From Anoxynatronum sibiricum (GTDB lineage: Bacteria; Bacillota; Clostridia; Peptostreptococcales; Tindalliaceae): a DNA stretch of 64,000 bases. The stretch lies in assembly GCF_039414295.1 (NCBI RefSeq), contig NZ_JBCITM010000018.1:11851-75850 (forward strand). Direction: 5' to 3'. The position numbers and the translations under genes are program-made. This document shows positions 34,083-43,050 of the stretch, one piece after another. The notes under the pieces are model-generated. The model worked only from the letters and a program-made list of their open reading frames with translations, was not told the origin of the DNA and made no database searches. Numbering within the stretch: position 1 is the first letter of the stretch; every line of letters begins with the position of its first letter.

Positions 34083-34760
34083 ATGATGAAAATGATGATG
34101 GTTCTTTCCCAATGCCCCCTCTTTCAGGACTTAGATGCTGCAGCCATCCATGAGATGCTCCAACAGGTTTCCCATCAGGTGGCTTCTTTTCAAAAGGATC
34201 AACTGATTGCCGTTGAAGGTGACCCCTGCCGCCACGTTTCGGTACTTCTGTCTGGCCAGGTGGCTGTTCAGAAGGTTTATGGCTCTGGAAGGGCAGTCAC
34301 GGTGGCCACTTTTTCCACTGGTGACATCTTCGGAGAAGTGATGGTCTACGCAGATCATCCCCTGCCTTCCACCATCATGGCCCTGACTCAGGTATCGCTC
34401 CTTCAACTCCCCCGGGAATCTGTACTGACCCTGTGCCAAATGAGCCCTGCTTTTCTGGAAAACTTCATGAGGCTTCTCTCCAACAAAGTGTGGCTGCTGA
34501 ATGAAAAGCTGAAGTTGCTTTCCTACGCCAGTATTCGCCAAAAAATCACTGGTACCTTGCTGGCCCTTTATCAGCAACAACAGTCCACCGAGCTGGCCTT
34601 GGGAATTTCCCGCCAGGAACTGGCAGACCGGCTGGGCATTCCACGTCCCTCTCTTTCCCGGGAGTTGGCTTTGATGAAAGCTGATGGTCTTATTGATTAC
34701 CGGAAGCAGTCTGTACGGCTTTTGGCACCGGAATCGTTGGAAGAGATCATGCTTCAATGA
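34083..34760 (+). CDS. Crp/Fnr-family regulator, probably HcpR-like
   Basis: A 225-residue regulator: cyclic-nucleotide-binding-like beta-roll (about 10-125, with GDIFGEVMVYA), dimerisation helix (about 125-145) and a winged helix-turn-helix (about 165-215) with recognition segment ISRQELADRLGIPRPSLSRE. It lacks the N-terminal cysteine cluster of oxygen-sensing Fnr. Several ATGs occur at the start; 34083 and 34086 are both well placed behind GGAGGA. Gene context (hcp, NapH-like ferredoxin, nrfA) points to the HcpR group, which responds to nitrosative stress. A perfect GTAAC-N4-GTTAC palindrome lies 20 bp upstream, suitable for autoregulation and for control of the divergent genes. Confidence 0.85.
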   Translation: MMKMMMVLSQCPLFQDLDAAAIHEMLQQVSHQVASFQKDQLIAVEGDPCRHVSVLLSGQVAVQKVYGSGRAVTVATFSTGDIFGEVMVYADHPLPSTIMALTQVSLLQLPRESVLTLCQMSPAFLENFMRLLSNKVWLLNEKLKLLSYASIRQKITGTLLALYQQQQSTELALGISRQELADRLGIPRPSLSRELALMKADGLIDYRKQSVRLLAPESLEEIMLQ

Positions 34761-34820
34761 TGCTTTCATCCTCTTGCAAGCCCCATAACCTGATGACCAC
34801 TGCCAAACTTCCAAAAACCA

Positions 34821-34866
34821 ACAACCGCCGGAGAAAGAGATTTCACCCCTTTTTCCGGCGGTTGTC
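34821..34866 (-). terminator. Terminator of nrfA
   Basis: ACAACCGCCGG (34821-34831) pairs perfectly with CCGGCGGTTGT (34854-34864). Read on the minus strand the stem is followed by TGGTTTTTGG, so it mainly serves nrfA; it may also act for the convergent regulator gene. Confidence 0.65.
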
Positions 34867-34961
34867 GCTTTGTCATCACTCTCTGGCCAATGAGCAGTAC
34901 ACATCATTTGTTGCCTTTCTCCGGTTCGCTGACAGTAATGGTGCATGCAGCTCAGAAACTA

Positions 34962-36158
34962 TCAGGGCATCAGGCTCATGGCTTCTGCGATCATAGCCTC
35001 CGCCTCATTCAGGTAGCTCATGGCTTTATCATAGTGATGGAATCCCTGGCTGTTTTCCACGAAGACAAAGTCCCAGCGAAGCTGGGCGCTGCGGTGGAGC
35101 TGATGAACTTCTTCCAGGGTGGCTTCCGGCAGAGTGTCTTTGGCATCGGCAATGGCTTCGATGAGGGTCACCAGCTGTCGGCTCACTTCCACGGTTTTGT
35201 TCTCCACAGCGCCCTGAAGACGTTCCACTTCTGCCACCAGCTCAGCCTCTGATTCGCCGTGGCATCCCAGACAGGAGGCCTCCACCGTTTTCAGCGGACT
35301 TGTCCAGTGATGAGAGGGGAACCGCTCGCCGGCGTCATTGGTGATGCGGGGCATGTGACAGTCCACGCAGCTGATCCCCAACTGCTGGTGGGTGCTGCCC
35401 AGGTAGGTTTCAAATTCAGGATGCTGGATCTTGTAAAGCCCGCCACCGGTTTGGGGATGCACCCAGTCGATGTAGTTCCATTCCACAAAAGCGGCTTCAA
35501 CATCGGCCACATCGGTGCCATATTTCCAGGGGACGGTGACCTCCTTGGTTTCCGGGTCGAGGAAGTATTCGATGTGACACTGGGCACAGACCAGGTTTTT
35601 CATCTGATATTCTTCTTCCAGATGGGAGAGACCCTTTTCCAAATGGCCACGAGTGATATGCAGCACACCAGGTTCGTTGCGGTGGCAGTCATAGCAGCTG
35701 ACGCCGCTGTGGGCCTGGGCTGCCATTTCGTTAAAATCCATGGCATAAAGGCTGCTGCCATGGGTGACCTCCATGGCCACATAATCAGGTGTTTTACAGG
35801 CCAGGCAGCTGGCACCGGGTTTACCCCGCTCTGTGTGAATCACATCTTCCAGGGCGTAGACGTGCCCCCGGGCGCGCAGGTACTCAATGCTGAACCCCAC
35901 GCCATCATAGATGGTGAGCAGCTCCGGGTATTTTTCCAGGTAGTCGATGGGTTCTGAACCGCCAAAGGTGGTGCGCACCATTTCTTCATTTTGCAGGTAG
36001 GTACGATACTGGTCGGGATACTGCTCAGCCCAGGCTTCCGCGCGAATGATCTCCAGTTCCACTGCTCGGTCCTGCTGCACCGCGATGGCAAAAATAGCAA
36101 CAATGGTGGCCATGGCCAGTATAATGATGCTGGTTTTGCGGTTAATTTTTCCCGTCAA
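34962..36158 (-). CDS. nrfA: Cytochrome c nitrite reductase (ammonia-forming)
   Basis: A 398-residue pentahaem nitrite reductase reducing nitrite to ammonia outside the membrane. The five haem sites are CLACK (118-122, the lysine-ligated catalytic haem that defines NrfA), CYDCH (155), CAQCH (191), CVDCH (264) and CLGCH (296). QHPEFE near residue 246 supplies the active-site His, and HIEYF the Tyr. The N-terminus has one hydrophobic helix (11-28) without a clear cleavage site, so the protein may stay membrane-anchored. The start is TTG 36158, with GGAGGGGG about 7 nt upstream; no ATG fits. No nrfH gene is nearby, nor are cytochrome c maturation genes. It lies beside the Hcp/HcpR-like group. 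Confidence 0.96.
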   Translation of the reverse strand: MTGKINRKTSIIILAMATIVAIFAIAVQQDRAVELEIIRAEAWAEQYPDQYRTYLQNEEMVRTTFGGSEPIDYLEKYPELLTIYDGVGFSIEYLRARGHVYALEDVIHTERGKPGASCLACKTPDYVAMEVTHGSSLYAMDFNEMAAQAHSGVSCYDCHRNEPGVLHITRGHLEKGLSHLEEEYQMKNLVCAQCHIEYFLDPETKEVTVPWKYGTDVADVEAAFVEWNYIDWVHPQTGGGLYKIQHPEFETYLGSTHQQLGISCVDCHMPRITNDAGERFPSHHWTSPLKTVEASCLGCHGESEAELVAEVERLQGAVENKTVEVSRQLVTLIEAIADAKDTLPEATLEEVHQLHRSAQLRWDFVFVENSQGFHHYDKAMSYLNEAEAMIAEAMSLMP

Positions 36159-36602
36159 GATTTTCCCCCTCCTTCATCTCCGGTTGATTCGTTAAACCAT
36201 TCACATTTCAACTTAAAAAAACACCGTTCATCGTTTACCGGAGTATTACCCGGAATTTCATCACCAAAACACCTGATTGATGCCCTCTTTCCAAAATGCC
36301 TCCATTAAGCCGTGCTTCCTGAAGTAATAATCCATTAAAAAACATCAATTTTTCATCCGATGTTCACATCAACTTCATTTAAGGGCGGTATACTTTGCAG
36401 CATCAATCTTTCTCTGGTGGTCAACCCTCGCTGCTGCAAGCTTTATGGGCGCTCTTTCAGTAAGCTATCACAGACGGCCAGAAGGGATGTTTTGAAAAAA
36501 GATCATCAGAAGCTGAAACATAATGGCAAGACCCACGTATATTAAGAACGGTTCTCAATTATCATTGACAGATGATCATTTATTAACTGGAGGTTGTTCA
36601 TC
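36159..36602. other. Intergenic region between divergent nrfA and chemoreceptor genes
   Basis: About 440 bp without a convincing gene. No GTAAC-N4-GTTAC site comparable to the one before the Crp/Fnr gene was found upstream of nrfA. A TTGACA at about 36565-36570 has no well-spaced -10 box. GGAGG at 36589-36593 serves the chemoreceptor. Confidence 0.4.
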
Positions 36603-38303
36603 ATGGAAAAGAAAGTCCCCAAAGTATCGATTCAACGAAAGCTGATTGTGATCCCTTTACTGGTGATCCTGCTTTCAATGGCGCTTCTCAGCGCCACGTC
36701 AGTTCGCACTTCAAGAATCAGCCTCATCAGTCAAATGCAGGAAAATGGACTGGAAATAGCAGCACTGGCAACCAGGTATATTCAACTGGAAGCCACCACC
36801 CAGACCCAGCGAGCCGGCGCTGCCAACGATTCCTCCGATTTCTCTGAGCTGCAGGCCTTCATGGACGATTTGGCCAGCGATGACAGCATTGTTTTCGCCA
36901 CCTTTATCGACTCCAGCCTGACGGCTGTTGCCCACTCTGATCATGACCGCATCGGCCTGACATTATCGGACGAGGGCAGCTATGCAGGTGCCGTGGCGGG
37001 AGAGACCTATACTGCTGAATATGATTATCCCGTGGGGAATGTACGGGTTTATGAAGTGGTGTATCCGGTATTCATCGAAGGCCAGCATATCGGTGCCATC
37101 AACCTGGGCTTCTCCATGGAACGGGTACACGCCACTGCAGCCGCCACCCTGATGCAGATTGCCCTCACCAGTGCAGTGATCTTTTTGGTATTGGGCGCCA
37201 TTTTATACTTCATCTCCAGATACATTATGAAGGCTGTCAGAAGCACCCAACAGCAGCTGAACACCATCGCCCAGGGAAACCTCACCATGGAAACTGACCC
37301 TTTTCTATTGGCTTCCTCAGATGAGTTTGGCGACATGGCCCATTCCATTGAAAACATGCGCAAAACCCTGTTGACCATGGTGGGGCAAATAGCCGAGTAT
37401 GCCGGTTCTCTCACTGCCGCTTCCCAGGAGCTGAGCGCCACCAGCCAGCAGTCTTCTGCCGCTGCGGAGGCTGTCAGCCGCACCATTGAAGAAATCGCCG
37501 AAAGCGCTGTGCGTCAAGCCAAGGATACCGAAACCGGTGCCGTTCACGGACACGATTTAGGTGCTCTCATCGAAAAAAATCAACAGGACGTGACTCACCT
37601 CAGTCAGTCTGCCCAACAGGTGAACCGCCTGCGGGAAGAAAGCGTCATCACCTTCCAGGAGCTGGTGAGCAGCAATCATACCAACCAGAAGGCCTCCAAA
37701 GAGATCGGCGCAATGATTTACACCACCAATGAAAGTGCTGAAAAAATCCAGGCTGCCAGCGGCATGATTCGCAACATCGCCAGTCAAACCAACTTATTGG
37801 CGCTGAATGCCACCATTGAAGCAGCTCGGGCCGGGGAAGCCGGCAGCGGCTTTGCCGTGGTCGCCGATGAAATTCGCAAGCTGGCGGAGGATTCCAGCCG
37901 CTTTACCGAAGAAATCACCACCATTATTCAGGAGCTGTCTGCCAAAACCAGCGCTGCTGTTGACACGGTGAAGGTCATGGAAACTTCTGTGACTTCCCAG
38001 GCCCACCACCTGGAATCCACCTCCCACAATTTTGCAGGCATTGGTGACGCCATTGAAAAAATCAATGCAGCGGTGACTGACATTGATGCCTCCAGTAAAA
38101 CCATGGGCATTCAGAAGGATGAAATGATTCGGGTGGTGGAAAGCCTGGCAGCCATTTCCCAGGAAAATGCCGCCGGCACCGAAGAAGCTTCCGCTTCTGT
38201 GGAAGAGCAGACGGCCTCACTGGAAGAGATTTCCAATGCCAGCGAATCATTGGCCTCACTGGCGTTAGACCTTCAGAAAAGCATTCAGTTCTTTCAGGTG
38301 TAG
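36603..38303 (+). CDS. Methyl-accepting chemotaxis protein with single-Cache sensor
   Basis: A 566-residue chemoreceptor: TM1 (about 15-35), a short extracytoplasmic single-Cache-type domain (about 40-180, with FATFIDSSLTAVAHSD and VVYPVFIEGQHIGAINLG), TM2 (about 192-213), HAMP, and the cytoplasmic signalling hairpin with GSGFAVVADEIRKLAEDS. The start is ATG 36603, nine bases after GGAGG; a TTG at 36594 overlaps that site. It diverges from nrfA. Ligand unknown. The last residues IQFFQV resemble the C-terminus of the other receptor here (IKQFRL), so the two share an origin in their signalling halves. Confidence 0.92.
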   Translation: MEKKVPKVSIQRKLIVIPLLVILLSMALLSATSVRTSRISLISQMQENGLEIAALATRYIQLEATTQTQRAGAANDSSDFSELQAFMDDLASDDSIVFATFIDSSLTAVAHSDHDRIGLTLSDEGSYAGAVAGETYTAEYDYPVGNVRVYEVVYPVFIEGQHIGAINLGFSMERVHATAAATLMQIALTSAVIFLVLGAILYFISRYIMKAVRSTQQQLNTIAQGNLTMETDPFLLASSDEFGDMAHSIENMRKTLLTMVGQIAEYAGSLTAASQELSATSQQSSAAAEAVSRTIEEIAESAVRQAKDTETGAVHGHDLGALIEKNQQDVTHLSQSAQQVNRLREESVITFQELVSSNHTNQKASKEIGAMIYTTNESAEKIQAASGMIRNIASQTNLLALNATIEAARAGEAGSGFAVVADEIRKLAEDSSRFTEEITTIIQELSAKTSAAVDTVKVMETSVTSQAHHLESTSHNFAGIGDAIEKINAAVTDIDASSKTMGIQKDEMIRVVESLAAISQENAAGTEEASASVEEQTASLEEISNASESLASLALDLQKSIQFFQV

Positions 38304-38344
38304 CGATTGACCACCCAAGTCTAAAGTAGCACGCTGTCAATTTC

Positions 38345-38402
38345 AAGCAGCAGCCCCGAGCCAGGCCCTTCAAGGCATCGGTTCAGGGCTGCTGTTTCTT
38401 TT
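38345..38402. terminator. Terminator between convergent chemoreceptor and lipoprotein genes
   Basis: AGCAGCAGCCC pairs with GGGCTGCTGTTT with a large loop between; T-rich sequence (GTTTCTTTTCG) follows on the plus strand. Confidence 0.6.
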
Positions 38403-38422
38403 CGTCAGCTTGCTTCAGCCAT

Positions 38423-39277
38423 CTATTCAAAGGTGGCAGTGAGCACATAGGCGACATCATAAAGGGCCAGAGGATTGTCAACTTCGACTTCTTCTCCGCC
38501 AAAAATCGCCCCCGGCGACCGCATTGATCCGCTGCGGGTACCCACCACCGCCGCCAGCATCACCGGCTCTCCGGGAGTAACATCTGTTATTCGATCCATC
38601 TGGGTCCATGACCACCCCATGACCTCTTGGTGATTTTCATGATGCACCTTATGGGAGCCACCAGCAAAAGACACTCCCCACACTTCTTCACCCGGCTTCC
38701 CCGCACCCATCTGGCTCCAAATCAGCCGTTGGGTGTTTTTTTCCAGGAAACCACTCATCCCGAGATCCATGACGGTGTTCACCAACTCACCGCCTTCATA
38801 AACCTGCACCTGAAAAGCCACCTTTTCTGAAGGCAGTTGGTCCAAACGTACATCGAAGACAAAGCAACGCTCAACCCCCACTGCCTGCAACAGTGTTTTT
38901 TCTGAGTCAGTCAGCGACACCTCCTGAATCGCAGGAACTGACAATACCTCAGGAACGGTGGCGCAGCCTGTCAGCAGACCGAAGAGTAAAATAACTGCCA
39001 GCAGACAAGCCACAGCGCAAACCCTACTGCTGCGCCGCTTGATCTTTTGGCTGCCCTGCCTGCTCTTATGGCTGCCCTGCTCTCCGCTTCTTTTTTTCTG
39101 GCACCGATGCATCAGCTGTGAAGGCTGTGAAGCTTGCGGCTCCACCAATTGATGTAGTTGGTTTGGCTGATATGATTGATTTTGCTGGTTTGGCTGGTTT
39201 GATTGATTTGTTTGGCTTGGGTAATGTGGTGGCTGAAGCACGACTTGTGAGTCACTTTGGTGCTGAACTGGCTGCAT
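38423..39277 (-). CDS. Putative lipoprotein with long Q/N/P-rich N-terminal segment
   Basis: A 284-residue protein I do not recognise. From ATG 39277 (preceded by AAAGGTGAG) it begins with about 60 residues rich in Gln, Asn, Pro and Ser with imperfect Q-x-N-Q repeats, then a strongly basic stretch, then a hydrophobic helix ending in a lipobox-like LLTGC (about residue 100), then a 180-residue domain of mostly beta character. A lipobox so far from the N-terminus is unusual. A shorter start at ATG 39112 would shorten the leader but has no ribosome site. The gene lies 10 bp after a DUF2703 gene and is probably co-transcribed with it. Function unknown. Confidence 0.7.
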   Translation of the reverse strand: MQPVQHQSDSQVVLQPPHYPSQTNQSNQPNQQNQSYQPNQLHQLVEPQASQPSQLMHRCQKKRSGEQGSHKSRQGSQKIKRRSSRVCAVACLLAVILLFGLLTGCATVPEVLSVPAIQEVSLTDSEKTLLQAVGVERCFVFDVRLDQLPSEKVAFQVQVYEGGELVNTVMDLGMSGFLEKNTQRLIWSQMGAGKPGEEVWGVSFAGGSHKVHHENHQEVMGWSWTQMDRITDVTPGEPVMLAAVVGTRSGSMRSPGAIFGGEEVEVDNPLALYDVAYVLTATFE

Positions 39278-39287
39278 GTGATTGATC

Positions 39288-39848
39288 TCACCTTTCAGAT
39301 GGTTGTTGGTGTGCCATGGCATGATAAAAACGTTTCAGGTTTTCCGGCAACTCATAGGGTTTTTCCGGCATTGCCGCTGCAGGTGCTCCGCAACAGCCGC
39401 CCCCCAGGTACACCTGGTTCAGCAGTGCTTCCATCATCATGGCCCGTGGTGGTGCCTCATAGATCTGGCCCCTATAGAGCCATACCCGGCAGTCCACCTG
39501 ATCCCCGCACAGGTCGCCGCAGCTGTGGCACTGGCTTTCCTTCACCAGCTGCTGAATGTCATTGCCATTGATCCGAATGGTGGGTGAGCTGACAAACCGG
39601 TATTGCCTGGCCAGGGCTTCCGTGTTCACATGAACCCGGTTCACCTTCACCTGAATGCCCGCCGTTTTCAGAGTTTCGCCCACTTGCTCCAGCGCTTCTT
39701 CAAGATGACGCTCTGCATCCTGGCAACGGTTACAGGTGGTGACATCCAGGTAAAGAAAATCGATTTGAAAACAGCGCCCCTCTGAACTGGCTGCTGCTTG
39801 CCCTGAATCAATTCCTTGTTCTTTCATTGGTCGCTCCGCGTTGGTCAT
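39288..39848 (-). CDS. DUF2703 family cysteine-rich thioredoxin-like protein
   Basis: A 186-residue protein of the DUF2703 group. It shows an N-terminal thioredoxin-like strand with DVTTCNRCQDAERHL (CxxC), VSSPTIRING (the cis-Pro-like site), and the C-terminal family hallmark CHSCGDLCG-x4-CRVWLYRGQIYEAPP, followed by a GGGCCG cysteine cluster. It is likely cytoplasmic, redox-active or metal-binding; relatives are often near metal or arsenic resistance genes, but the function is not established. GAAGGAG precedes ATG 39848. It forms a two-gene unit with the lipoprotein downstream. Confidence 0.82.
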   Translation of the reverse strand: MTNAERPMKEQGIDSGQAAASSEGRCFQIDFLYLDVTTCNRCQDAERHLEEALEQVGETLKTAGIQVKVNRVHVNTEALARQYRFVSSPTIRINGNDIQQLVKESQCHSCGDLCGDQVDCRVWLYRGQIYEAPPRAMMMEALLNQVYLGGGCCGAPAAAMPEKPYELPENLKRFYHAMAHQQPSER

Positions 39849-40395
39849 TTTTTCACTCCTTCACAATAATGCCTGGTCTCTTCTCAATTCACTGTATTTC
39901 TGTTGATGTTGTTTCAGTTGATGTTGCTCACTTTTTGTGGCACATTTTCCTATCTAATCTGATTCTATGGTAAGCCTCTTTTCATTAAAATGCAAGACCG
40001 TTAGTGGATTACCAGACCTTGCCGATGACAATGTATTCTCCCGAAATAAAGATGATGCCGAAACCATCCCTTTTATGTTTTTAGCTGTCTTTTGCACTTT
40101 TATCAGACATTTTTGCTAATTTGCAGTATCAATTAAGAGAGCGTGAATCGACAGCAATATTTTACCCCGCCAGAGCGAATCAAGTGAATTCATCGTATAA
40201 CCATCCCTGAGAAAAGCATTCATCAGTGTTTTTGATGATTTCATGGGCCCTGTAGACCTGTATAAAGATTTAGGTTTTGATTTTCTGAATGCGACCGATC
40301 ATAAATTCGTTATGCGAAAAAATTGTAGTCATTTTTGATCAATGAGCCGCGCACTTCCAAGCAGATTTTACCGAAGAGAAAGGACAGGCATAACC
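39849..40395. other. Intergenic region with a possible gene remnant
   Basis: About 540 bp. Most shows no coding character. One plus-strand frame at about 40228-40338 is protein-like for 36 codons (it includes DDFMGPVDLYKDLGFDF and ends at a TGA), but it has no start codon with ribosome site and the frame is closed upstream. It may be the tail of a decayed gene. I do not recognise it. Confidence 0.35.
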
Positions 40396-41313
40396 ATGTG
40401 GAAACCACGATTGTATTATTTTACCAAGTATGCAAAGTATATCGGCATCGCCGCTGTCATTTTGGGACGCTTTAGTGATGTCTTGATTTTTAGCTGGCTG
40501 AGTCTTTTCGCCTTCACCATTTTCATTGAAATGGCTTTTGATTTTTCCACCTACAAAGGTTCTTTCCTGCAAATCGTTGGCCTCCTAAGAATCAGAAAAA
40601 AATACGGAAAAGACCTGCCAGATCGCCATGGTTTTCACAGCACCGTCGTCTACGATTTGCCTTTTGAAGGTGCATGGACAGTGGTAAACGGCTGCTTCAC
40701 CGAAGAATTTTCGCATTCCTGGGGCATTCCAACACAGCGCTATGCCTATGACTTCTTAATGCTTGATCAAAATGGCCAGTCTTACAGTGGTGACCCGAAA
40801 AATGTCGAGAGCTACTATTGCTACGCTCAGACGATTCTGGCACCGGCCGACGGAGAAGTGGTGGAGGTGGCGGCCCATGAAGCGGAAACCATCTTGCTGG
40901 GAAAAGGCCGGTTTTTTAATCAGGCAAGTCAAATCGCCGGAAACTACGTTGTGATTAAGCATGGTGAAGCTGAGTACAGCACCCTGGCGCATTTGAAAAA
41001 AGACAGCATCCTGGTGAAGGTTGGTGCCACAGTCTTAAGAGGAGAGAAGATTGCAGCTTGCGGAAACACGGGAAATTCCACTGAACCACATTTGCATTTT
41101 CAGCTTCAGGATGGCCCCAGCTTTTATGATAGCGCCGGGCTTCCCATCAGGTTCTCCCATGTGAAGCTGGAAACCCCTGCCAATTACCAGCAGATTGACC
41201 CTCGTCCACAGATGCCGGTTGATCAGATCCCTGAAGGCTACATCACCAGAGGCTTCAATGTATCCAACGATAACGATCCATCCACATTTCCAGTATCCAT
41301 TGAGAAGCGCTGA
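40396..41313 (+). CDS. M23-family (LytM) metallopeptidase, membrane-associated
   Basis: A 305-residue protein with one or two N-terminal TM helices (about 12-55) and a C-terminal M23 peptidase domain (about 90-265). The zinc/active-site pattern is present: H and D in SHSWGIPTQRYAYDF, the strand NYVVIKHGEAEYSTLAHL, and HLHFQLQD with the conserved HxH. M23 enzymes cut peptide cross-bridges of peptidoglycan. Here the peptidase domain is not preceded by a signal peptide but by membrane helices, so the topology is uncertain. Start ATG 40396 has AAAGGACA upstream; the 40342 ATG has none. It stands alone among accessory genes. Confidence 0.85.
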   Translation: MWKPRLYYFTKYAKYIGIAAVILGRFSDVLIFSWLSLFAFTIFIEMAFDFSTYKGSFLQIVGLLRIRKKYGKDLPDRHGFHSTVVYDLPFEGAWTVVNGCFTEEFSHSWGIPTQRYAYDFLMLDQNGQSYSGDPKNVESYYCYAQTILAPADGEVVEVAAHEAETILLGKGRFFNQASQIAGNYVVIKHGEAEYSTLAHLKKDSILVKVGATVLRGEKIAACGNTGNSTEPHLHFQLQDGPSFYDSAGLPIRFSHVKLETPANYQQIDPRPQMPVDQIPEGYITRGFNVSNDNDPSTFPVSIEKR

Positions 41314-41434
41314 AGACCTCCTCTTTTGAACCCTTTGATCCAAAATCCAGATCTGAAGTTTCAACAGGAAACACAGTATACTTGACGCACCTTGTTCCCC
41401 AGCAGCAATGATGCATCATGAAGGAGAAGAAAAC

Positions 41435-42184
41435 TTGATCGACAATCAATTGTATCAGTATATCCGAAGTGTTGAACTAAATATTGAGGGTGTAGAAGAT
41501 TTGGATAGGTATCCATTTTGTTTGGATGCAGTACTAAGATTGCAAAAATTAGTACTGCATCCAAATGTCACCTTTATTATTGGTGAGAACGGAAGCGGAA
41601 AATCAACATTATTGGAAGCAATTGCCGTAGCTGCTGGTTTTAACCCCGAAGGTGGGAGTAAGCATTTCAACTTCTCTACGAAAGACACCCATTCCGTATT
41701 AGCCAACTACGTAAAAATGACTAAGGGTGTCAAAATGCCGCAAGATGGTTTTTTCTTAAGAGCAGAAAGCTTTTATAACGTTGCCTCCCATGTGGATGAT
41801 CTCGATGAAGGTACGACTAGCTTACTTGATGCATATGGCGGCAAATCTCTCCATGAACAATCCCATGGGGAATCATTTATGTCGTTGATGATTAATCGAT
41901 TTAGAGGTAACGGTCTATATATTCTAGATGAGCCCGAAGCTGCATTGTCTCCGACACGTCAGTTTGCTTTGCTCACAAGATTACACGCTCTTGTTAAAGC
42001 TGATTCTCAGTTCATTATTTCAACACATTCACCCATATTATTGGCTTATCCACATTCGATAATCTATCATATTGATAATGCTTATCACGAAACAGCTTAT
42101 GTGGATTCAGAGTATTATCAGCTGTACAAGATGTTTCTTGAAAATCCTGAAAGAATGTTGACACATTTGCTGGAAGAAGAATAG
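41435..42184 (+). CDS. Single-domain ABC/AAA-type ATPase
   Basis: A 249-residue soluble ATPase with Walker A GENGSGKST (about residue 49), a GESFMSL segment in the place of the ABC signature, Walker B YILDEPEAALSP and the H-loop region IISTHSPILLAYP. It belongs to the AAA_21/SMC-like group of stand-alone ATPases. The start is taken as TTG 41435, eight bases after AAGGAGA; ATG 41408 and 41411 lie upstream of that site. No partner nuclease or toxin gene (as in OLD, Gabija or similar systems) adjoins it, so a defence role is not supported. Cellular role unknown. Confidence 0.85.
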   Translation: MIDNQLYQYIRSVELNIEGVEDLDRYPFCLDAVLRLQKLVLHPNVTFIIGENGSGKSTLLEAIAVAAGFNPEGGSKHFNFSTKDTHSVLANYVKMTKGVKMPQDGFFLRAESFYNVASHVDDLDEGTTSLLDAYGGKSLHEQSHGESFMSLMINRFRGNGLYILDEPEAALSPTRQFALLTRLHALVKADSQFIISTHSPILLAYPHSIIYHIDNAYHETAYVDSEYYQLYKMFLENPERMLTHLLEEE

Positions 42185-42503
42185 TCTTTAACTAAGTTGA
42201 AAGCGCTTCCTTCCAGTGCTACCCTTCAACAGCGACCAGCACAGCTATGGGCCAAAGGAATGACCTGTCCCACGGTAATGCCTCAATCTTTCGACTTAGC
42301 TTTCTGATTGATAGTTGAGCAGGGTGGCCTCTGACAACGATCCTGTCGATGAAGGTTTCAACCCGCATCGTCTTGAAGGCATAGGAAAAACAGAACTCCC
42401 TCTACCAGCATCTTTGTAGGAGGTACTGGCTGGTACGCCAGTGATTTCGTACTTGGTTCTCAGTATCTGGGCAAACATTTATCTGTTTTCGGGAGGTTAG
42501 CTG
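42185..42503. other. Intergenic region, no gene supported
   Basis: About 320 bp between the ATPase and a DUF3795 gene. Both strands have short open stretches (e.g. minus strand 42296-42478), but none has a ribosome site or recognisable features. A GGGAGG site at 42493-42498 belongs to the next gene. Confidence 0.35.
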
Positions 42504-42914
42504 ATGAATGAAAAAGTGAATTTAATCGCCCCTTGTGGAATGAACTGCAGCATCTGCATGGCATATCTGAGAAAAAAGAACAAGTGCAATGGGTGCCGGG
42601 CCGTCAACACATGGAACCCCAAAACAAGAGTGGAATGCAAAATCAAGAACTGCCAAACCCTGACTTCCGAAGGCTTCGAATACTGTTATCCCTGTTCTCG
42701 CTATCCATGCATTCTGATCAGCAAGATGGACAAGCGCTATAGAACCCGGTACAAAATGAGCCTGATGGAAAACCTGAATGTGCTTGAGAGAGATGGTGTT
42801 GAAGCGTTTAGAAGTGCTGAGAATGAAAAGTGGAAATGCAAATACTGTGGTGGTGTCATCAATGTGCATAAAGCAGTCTGTAGTCATTGTGAAAAAGCAC
42901 ATGAACCGCAATAG
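42504..42914 (+). CDS. DUF3795 cysteine-rich protein
   Basis: A 136-residue protein of the DUF3795 type. The N-terminal pattern APCGMNCSICMAYLR...CNGCR, followed by CKIKNC and CYPC-SRYPC, is characteristic; a C-terminal CKYCGGVINVHKAVCSHC adds a zinc-ribbon-like knuckle. Fourteen or so cysteines suggest metal or Fe-S binding. Function is unknown. GGGAGG precedes ATG 42504. It is the first of several small plus-strand accessory genes. Confidence 0.87.
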   Translation: MNEKVNLIAPCGMNCSICMAYLRKKNKCNGCRAVNTWNPKTRVECKIKNCQTLTSEGFEYCYPCSRYPCILISKMDKRYRTRYKMSLMENLNVLERDGVEAFRSAENEKWKCKYCGGVINVHKAVCSHCEKAHEPQ

Positions 42915-43050
42915 GAGTTGAAAGGTCAAAAAAGATGGGGAAGGCCTGGCTTCCACTTATGCATGGGAAGCCAAGTATTGTGAAGTGAACATTTGAATCG
43001 AGCATCACAGTATTTTTTTGAAAGATACGATTTGAGGAGAGCGAGATGCT

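Noticed and set aside
41435..42184. Anti-phage defence system based on the stand-alone ATPase
   Set aside because: No nuclease, helicase or toxin partner is adjacent, and the neighbours are ordinary small enzymes.
42296..42478. Small protein of 60 residues on the minus strand
   Set aside because: No ribosome site, signal or known motif, and the plus strand is equally open in places.
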